Positions 59,091-64,000 of a DNA stretch of 64,000 nt are shown one piece after another. Each line of letters begins with the position of its first letter. Position 1 is the first letter of the stretch. Position numbers and translations under genes: made by a program. Source of the DNA: Eretmocerus hayati (taxonomy: Eukaryota; Arthropoda; Insecta; Hymenoptera; Aphelinidae). The notes under the pieces are model-generated. The model was not told the DNA's origin. It did not search any database and saw only the letters and a program-made list of their open reading frames with translations. The stretch spans positions 3,038,001 through 3,102,000 of the forward strand of contig CM056743.1 in NCBI GenBank assembly GCA_029851415.1, given 5' to 3'.

Positions 59091-59282
59091 CTCGAGCCGA
59101 AGGCGATGGTGGAATCATCACGCGAATGCGGAAACCAACCCATCCGGGTTTCGGATACTATTTTTTCATCAGCTGTACGGGGAAGAGAATCAAAAAAACC
59201 CAGTGCGGAAAAGCCATTCCCCGCACAGAAGATTCGGATTTGTGCAGATAAAATAACATATGCTATCTTAAAGTACGCATGA
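59091..59282 (+). CDS. Candidate terminal exon or relic (LEPKAMVESSRECGNQPIRV...)
   Basis: ATTGATATTTTCCAG ends at 59090, and 63 codons follow in phase 0 up to a TGA at 59280-59282. The frame starts LEPKAMVESSRECGNQPIRV and ends ICADKITYAILKYA. The codons are less AT-biased than the surroundings. AATAAA occurs at 59596-59601, before a T-rich tract. It starts about 100 bp after the TTAA MITE, so it may instead be a transposon relic. A longer minus-strand frame overlaps it. No family is recognised. Confidence 0.25.
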   Translation, partial: LEPKAMVESSRECGNQPIRVSDTIFSSAVRGRESKKPSAEKPFPAQKIRICADKITYAILKYA

Positions 59283-61851
59283 AAAGCTTCAAAATAAGCC
59301 CTGATAAAGTCCGTTTTAGTCAAGTAGAGCGTAGTATTTTAATTCACAAAATAGAAAAAAAAAACATTCTAGGTGTTTTGAAACTGTTGACTGGCAGTGT
59401 AGCTTTTGAGCAATCATGCAGGACTGAATTTAAGGATAAAATACTTCGTCGGCGCGAAGAGCAAAATATAAAACTTTGAAATTTTAAAATCTATTGGCGC
59501 GAAATTCCTCACTCTTTGTGAGCTGTAAATTCACTCGAAAGCGAGCCCCAAGGAGTTTTTTTCCAATTCGTTGATTACACTCGGTGCAACTACCAATAAA
59601 CTTATTTATAATTTTTTTTTTTTTTGTCAAACAGTATGGGGATAAATTTTTATTATGTAACAAACAACTAATTTCATTTACGCGATTTCGTATCTAGTAT
59701 CACATTCATCAATGTCAAGCCAATGGAACGAATCGATATTGGTCTCCTTTTAGAAACGTCAGCATACAAGTACCATTGTGCGAGAACTAAAGGACGCTAT
59801 TCAAAGCCCATCAGAGCGCGGAAAGAGAGCGATAGGACACAGAGCCCGGAAGGGAATAAGGGTGGGGCGAATCTACGTTGGGTCGCAGAGTAGGAGGGTA
59901 AGTATATAACAATGGAAGAAGGTCAAAGTCAGAGGTCAGGCCCGTGAAACTGTGCCCGCGAGAAACGTGATGCGAAACGATACCGCTAGCATATCAAGAT
60001 ACCGTATCCCCCTTCTTCTCCCCTTTCTTTCTTTTTCGCCTGTCTTATATTCTTGTTCAGAGAGCATTGCAGAGTTGGCAGTTTCTTGCAGATTTTTTTG
60101 TCCTTTGAAGATCTTTCCCCTTTGGTCTCTTCGCGCCTTCACATGTCACGGCTTTCTCGAGTTTTACTTCTTTTTTTCCGCGATGTTACTGTGATATCCT
60201 TACTTACGTTGGCAATGCTCGAGTCTTTTCTTGTGCAGCTTCTTGAACTGAACATCACTGATCTGATCATTTCAGAGTATGTCGAATGGATGAATCTAAC
60301 CTCATTTGAACAGTATGTCTATACTTTTTATACTCTTAGCAGGTTGAGCTGGTAGAGAAGTAACGGAGTATTTTCGATGAAACTCGGCTCAGATGTTCGA
60401 ATTAACTTGGAAAGATCGAGTGTGAATCCTTGTAAAGCTGCATTGGGTTGCATCGCGTGGGGTTGTATGTGCGAGTATTTGACAGAATCCTATTGATAGT
60501 CTGACCAATCCAGGAAAAATATTTAGCAGGTCTTTCCAAGGGTTTCGATAACTTTCTGGGATTGAAAAAGATTCGTTTTTCTAGAAAATCCAGCAAATGT
60601 CATGAACCGGATAATGGTTCAGATTTTGGTGACCAATACCTCCTGAACCACAAATCTATGAATCGTCAAAATTTACCACAAGCTGCTCTGATCCTCGTCT
60701 TATTCACAAAATATCATCAAGTTTGAACATGTGACAAGGAATTACCATCTCCATGCCAGCTGAATCTCTTCTGACAGATACTGCAAAGCTTGGATTCATC
60801 CACGGCTCATTTTTTATTTAGGTTAAGCTTCGATGCTAATTGCATCCGACGATCATCTCGTTCTCTTCCCAGCGGGAGCAATATGGTATATATATATCTC
60901 GATGCGCTAGTAAATGTTAGAATATTTGCATAGTAAGTGTCCGAGAACCTTAACATGGCAAGCTGCGTAGCGAGATCTGAATTATTTACGATGTTTGTTG
61001 CGTCAAGTAGTAGATAATTTCCATCTCGTACGGGTACCTATATACATTTATAAGACTAAAATTATCATTATCTTAGTGCTGTACTCCTTGCTCTCTGAGT
61101 ACTCATTGTTCTCTTGATAGAGAGAGAAACTATCTTGACGACCCTGATTGGAGTCTTTCAGTACTTGCTTATGAAACGGCTTTGATAGGTTAGTTTTCCA
61201 TGAGCTCTGATAGAGAGCGGGATAGAGAGCGAGCATCCAAATTTTTACTTTATTATCTTTTAAAACTTTTTCTGAGTCAGGATCGTTTTGCTTCTTGAGC
61301 TATGACAGAAACGGTTTGGCAATGATTTTTATGAGCATACACCTTGTCAAGATAATTATCGTGTATCCTGGAATGGCATTTGAAGATTTGTTAGTAAATT
61401 ATACCTGGATTTGACTGGGTCGTTTGGAAAAGTGACTGGTGCTGACTTTAAATACATGGCTTTGAACGTTCTCGTCGATTTTGCAAGCTCGTGACATTAA
61501 CGAGTTTTGTCAATTTGCTTGAAAGGCTTTTCGACTTTTCAACATTTGATGAGTGGTCGTATCTTGTCATTATAGACTCTACTCTTTTATGTCGAATAGT
61601 ACCATAGTATTGTGTAACGAGAAGGAACACATCGAGATTCAGGCTCGTTAAAAGATACCCATGCATAGAATCACCAAGTGCGTACAATATTTTTGAGCAT
61701 TTAAAAGTCCCAATGATTGTCTGACAAGTTCATAAAAATTGTCCGATAATTTGCAAAGCCGAAGGTGTAGTTACAAATAATATGAGGATTTTCCCAGTCG
61801 AGTAACTAGCTGACAAGCTCGAAGAATAGGGTGTCCAGATTTTAGAGTAAC
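59283..61851. other. Stretch without a recognised gene
   Basis: No gene recognised. A minus-strand segment at 60217-60256 (FKKLHKKRLEHCQ) has a strong donor GTAAGTAAG but a poor acceptor tract. Minus-strand frame 61448-61687 (79 codons) has no family match. Confidence 0.4.
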
Positions 61852-61971
61852 CTGAAATTCTGCAATCCCCAAAACAATCATTCCACTCTAAAGGAATTTT
61901 CGAGGGAACTTTTCTATGCACGAGTTTCTCATTTCCATCAAGAGCTTCTCTTGTAGCCTTGCAGCTCATTC
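61852..61971 (-). CDS. Candidate 120-base exon, phase-compatible with 62499-62589
   Basis: On the minus strand the acceptor ATCGTTAG ends at 61972, with a TCTTCTTCTTTT tract upstream. With two bases completing a codon, the frame reads MSCKATREALDGNEKLVHRK and continues VPSKIPLEWNDCFGDCRIS. It ends one base into a codon before GTTACT, a weak donor. The frame also stays open through this donor to a stop at 61730, so it could be a terminal exon. Its entry phase fits the exit phase of 62499-62589. No family is recognised. Confidence 0.3.
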
Positions 61972-62498
61972 CTAACGATTTTTTCAAAAGAAGAAGATTA
62001 TTCAGGGAGCTTTCAGTTTTTCAGGTTTTTCATAATTTGGATAATCTGCAAAAGCAAGTGCTCAAAGATGTCGAAAAAAAAAATCAGAATGTGAATGATG
62101 AGTAACCTCGAAAAGCTGTCCACTTATCAGAGCTTGTATCAAACATTGAAACCACTGAAGAATAAGAGTATGATCATCCTCAACTCGCGAGTTCTTACAG
62201 AAACTTTAATCATGTTGTGATTCTAAAAGGCCCTAATCACTTCCAAATACGATTACCATGAATATTATTTAGCTTACTGTTTCAATAATGTGACAATCAT
62301 TTCCGTTTGGGCCCGGTACAAGGAGGAAGTCTTGCAGACCAGAGCATAAATGACTCATAAAAGATCAGACCATTGACCAATTAATAATGCCAATAATTAC
62401 TCTGAAGATTATCCTGTGACGGATTCAAAATCACGGTGTAAGACAGTTCAACCTTCATAGTTCACAGCATAGATTTTGGGGTCAGCGAGGTTACTCAC

Positions 62499-62589
62499 TT
62501 AGACTCGGAAAAATATCTAGGTCTTGCATGTACAGTCCAAGAGAGGATAGCACCAAGTCCCCAATATCAGTTTGTCCAACGAAGCGAAA
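62499..62589 (-). CDS. Candidate 91-base exon (FRFVGQTDIGDLVLSSLGLY...)
   Basis: A very good acceptor tract (AGCTCTTCTTCTTCACAG) ends at 62590, and the donor GTGAGTAAC follows at 62498 downward. In phase 0 the segment reads FRFVGQTDIGDLVLSSLGLY then MQDLDIFPSL, with one base left. That base plus GA of 61971-61970 gives an Arg codon, so the two candidates could join across a ~527-base intron. A different frame here is open as part of a longer reading frame (62517-62732), so the coding frame is not certain. Confidence 0.35.
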
Positions 62590-63914
62590 CTGTGAAGAAG
62601 AAGAGCTAAAATCTCCAGCATTGTATCTCTAAAATTGCCAGTTTTCACGCTCCGCTTCGGTGATCTCTCCTCCATCACTCTCCAAGACTGCATCCATAGT
62701 TCAACTCTGTGAAGTACAAAAATCACTCCCAAGCATCAAAGAGCCCCAATCTTTTTCAGAGACTACTATGATGCAATCCTAGCACAACCCAGAGCTAAGT
62801 TTATTTTCTGCTCTTCTATAGCCTCGCTTCTAGCTCAGGGTGTCGTTGACCGGTACATATGACCATTATATTATACCAAGTCTTGGCCACAGAAACGCTG
62901 TTTGTTGCTCCACGAAAAGGAAGACAGAAATCCCGTAACACTGTACAGTAGTCGTTTGTCGGTCTCTGTCTTTCTCGCAAAATAGCCCACAAGATAAAGA
63001 TTGGTATATATAGGACTTTGACTTGTGCCAGGACTGCCGTTTACAAATAATATAGCTGCTATGCTGCTACTGGCTGCTGCAACTAATACTATAGTTTGAC
63101 CAGTGAGTGGGAGACTCTATGTTGTAGAGGAAGCCAACACAGACCAGACCGCTTGGTGCCAGAGTAAAGAGTTAGTGTGTTATGTATGTATTGTGCTGAT
63201 CTCTGGCCCCAATTCTCAAACTCTACTCTTGTATATATAGCTGTTGCCTCGAACTGTTGGTCTGAGTTCTTTTGGCTGAGACTTGTATGATGTATATGTG
63301 CAGAAGACAGTGAGCCGTTTATGTTCGTCGGTGATGTTCGTTGAAGCTGTTGTTGAAGCTTTACGTAACGATAGAGCTCTTGATGTATAATTACCTGGTG
63401 TGGTCCGATACGCTCGGATACGGCTTTGGCTCGTGGTGTGTTTAGTAGTGGGACACATTTGGGAAAGTTTGATCTGTTGCTTTTTTTTTAACGTAAAATT
63501 GAGCTTGGGGAGTCGTAAGATTGGTGGGAGAAGCTTGTGGAACTGGTCTGGGATTTTTTGGAAAATGTTGATCCTGTTGGTCTTTGCGAAGTATAATAAT
63601 GAGATTTTGAGGATTTGGATTTCAGATGACTATCAATGATCGGTCGAGGAATTGTTAGCTTCCTCTTGTTGCTAAGTTCATGGTGAGATGATTTTTGAGA
63701 TGAAGTTACCATTTGAATTTCGTAACATCTCATCCACAGTCATACTCAGTTTCAATCGCAGTTGCAGAGTTGTAGAAAGTTTCATCTGTTGAACTTCATA
63801 GATTCGAGTTTCTTTCCAAATAAAAATTCCAACTTGTACAATGTTTCCAATCTTGAGATTCGCCTGGAATTAGTATTTCGAAGCTATTTTCCATGCATCA
63901 AGCTATCCATAGAA
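62590..63914. other. Stretch without a recognised gene
   Basis: No recognisable gene. Short overlapping frames on both strands, no repeats identified. Confidence 0.5.
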
Positions 63915-64000
63915 GCCGCGGTGACAGCGAGGATAGGGCTCTCGCCTTTTTCAATGGAAAGGTCGTGGGTTCGATCCCCGGTGCCGGCACCACTGGAAAT
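63915..64000 (+). mobile_element. tRNA-derived SINE head, cut by the window edge
   Basis: GCCGCGGTGACAGCGAGGAT resembles a tRNA 5' half, and GTGGGTTCGATCCCCGG contains a canonical box B (GGTTCGATCC, 63968-63977). The T arm is followed by GTGCCGGCACCA. The acceptor pairing is incomplete, so a working tRNA is unlikely. The GGTCGTGGGTTCRAT core is shared with the SINE at 41778-42350, but the two heads differ elsewhere. The body would continue beyond base 64000. Confidence 0.55.

Noticed and set aside
1..64000. CRISPR array, bacterial operon or viral genome
   Set aside because: No regularly spaced direct repeats with unique spacers, no ribosome-binding sites and no tightly packed genes. The repeats present are microsatellites, one minisatellite and dispersed transposons.

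Overview
The window looks like nuclear DNA of an arthropod, most likely an insect. It is AT-rich, holds many microsatellites and homopolymer runs, has no operons or ribosome-binding sites, and contains a eukaryotic tRNA with a pol III T-run terminator. It also carries tRNA-derived SINEs, TTAA- and TA-flanked MITEs, foldback elements and a decayed pogo/Tigger transposase. A hymenopteran would fit, but no feature proves an order.

The only complete gene I can call with confidence is tRNA-Lys(TTT) at 49864-49936. No protein-coding gene is recognisable by family. Long reading frames are rare, and most overlap repeats or each other. A few short segments have an acceptor site, an open frame and a donor site (678-707, 15202-15266, 25555-25663 and 47077-47140 on +; 13907-13943, 34300-34816, 61852-61971 and 62499-62589 on -). 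They could be exons of genes with very long introns. I estimate that several such pairings would arise by chance in 64 kb, so each is only a candidate. The longest, a 517-base segment on the minus strand at 34300-34816, is the best supported.

Layout. 1-2367: no clear feature except a possible 30-base exon. 2368-4631: a large element built around a 1.3 kb imperfect palindrome. 4905-5097: first copy of a family whose stem sequence changes in concert (second copy 30141-30335). 6944-7899: a 956-bp TA-flanked MITE. 9707-10650: a TIR element. 20190-21492: a piggyBac-type TTAA element. 26563-29573: a transposon nest holding a tRNA-like head, a nested foldback and an inverted second copy of the 6944 MITE. 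37436-38946: three hairpin/TIR elements in a row. 41352-41472: an 11-bp minisatellite. 41778-42350: a minus-strand SINE. 46539-46666 and 51351-51478: two near-identical 128-bp palindromic MITEs. 49864-49936: tRNA-Lys. 51519-53010: the Tigger relic. 58314-58986: two hairpin elements side by side. 63915-64000: a SINE head cut by the window edge.

The window is therefore mostly a record of non-autonomous DNA transposons inserting into intergenic or intronic DNA. No multi-gene system was found. The most unusual signals are the foldback elements and the two-copy family in which a short motif differs between copies but is kept identical and base-paired within each copy.
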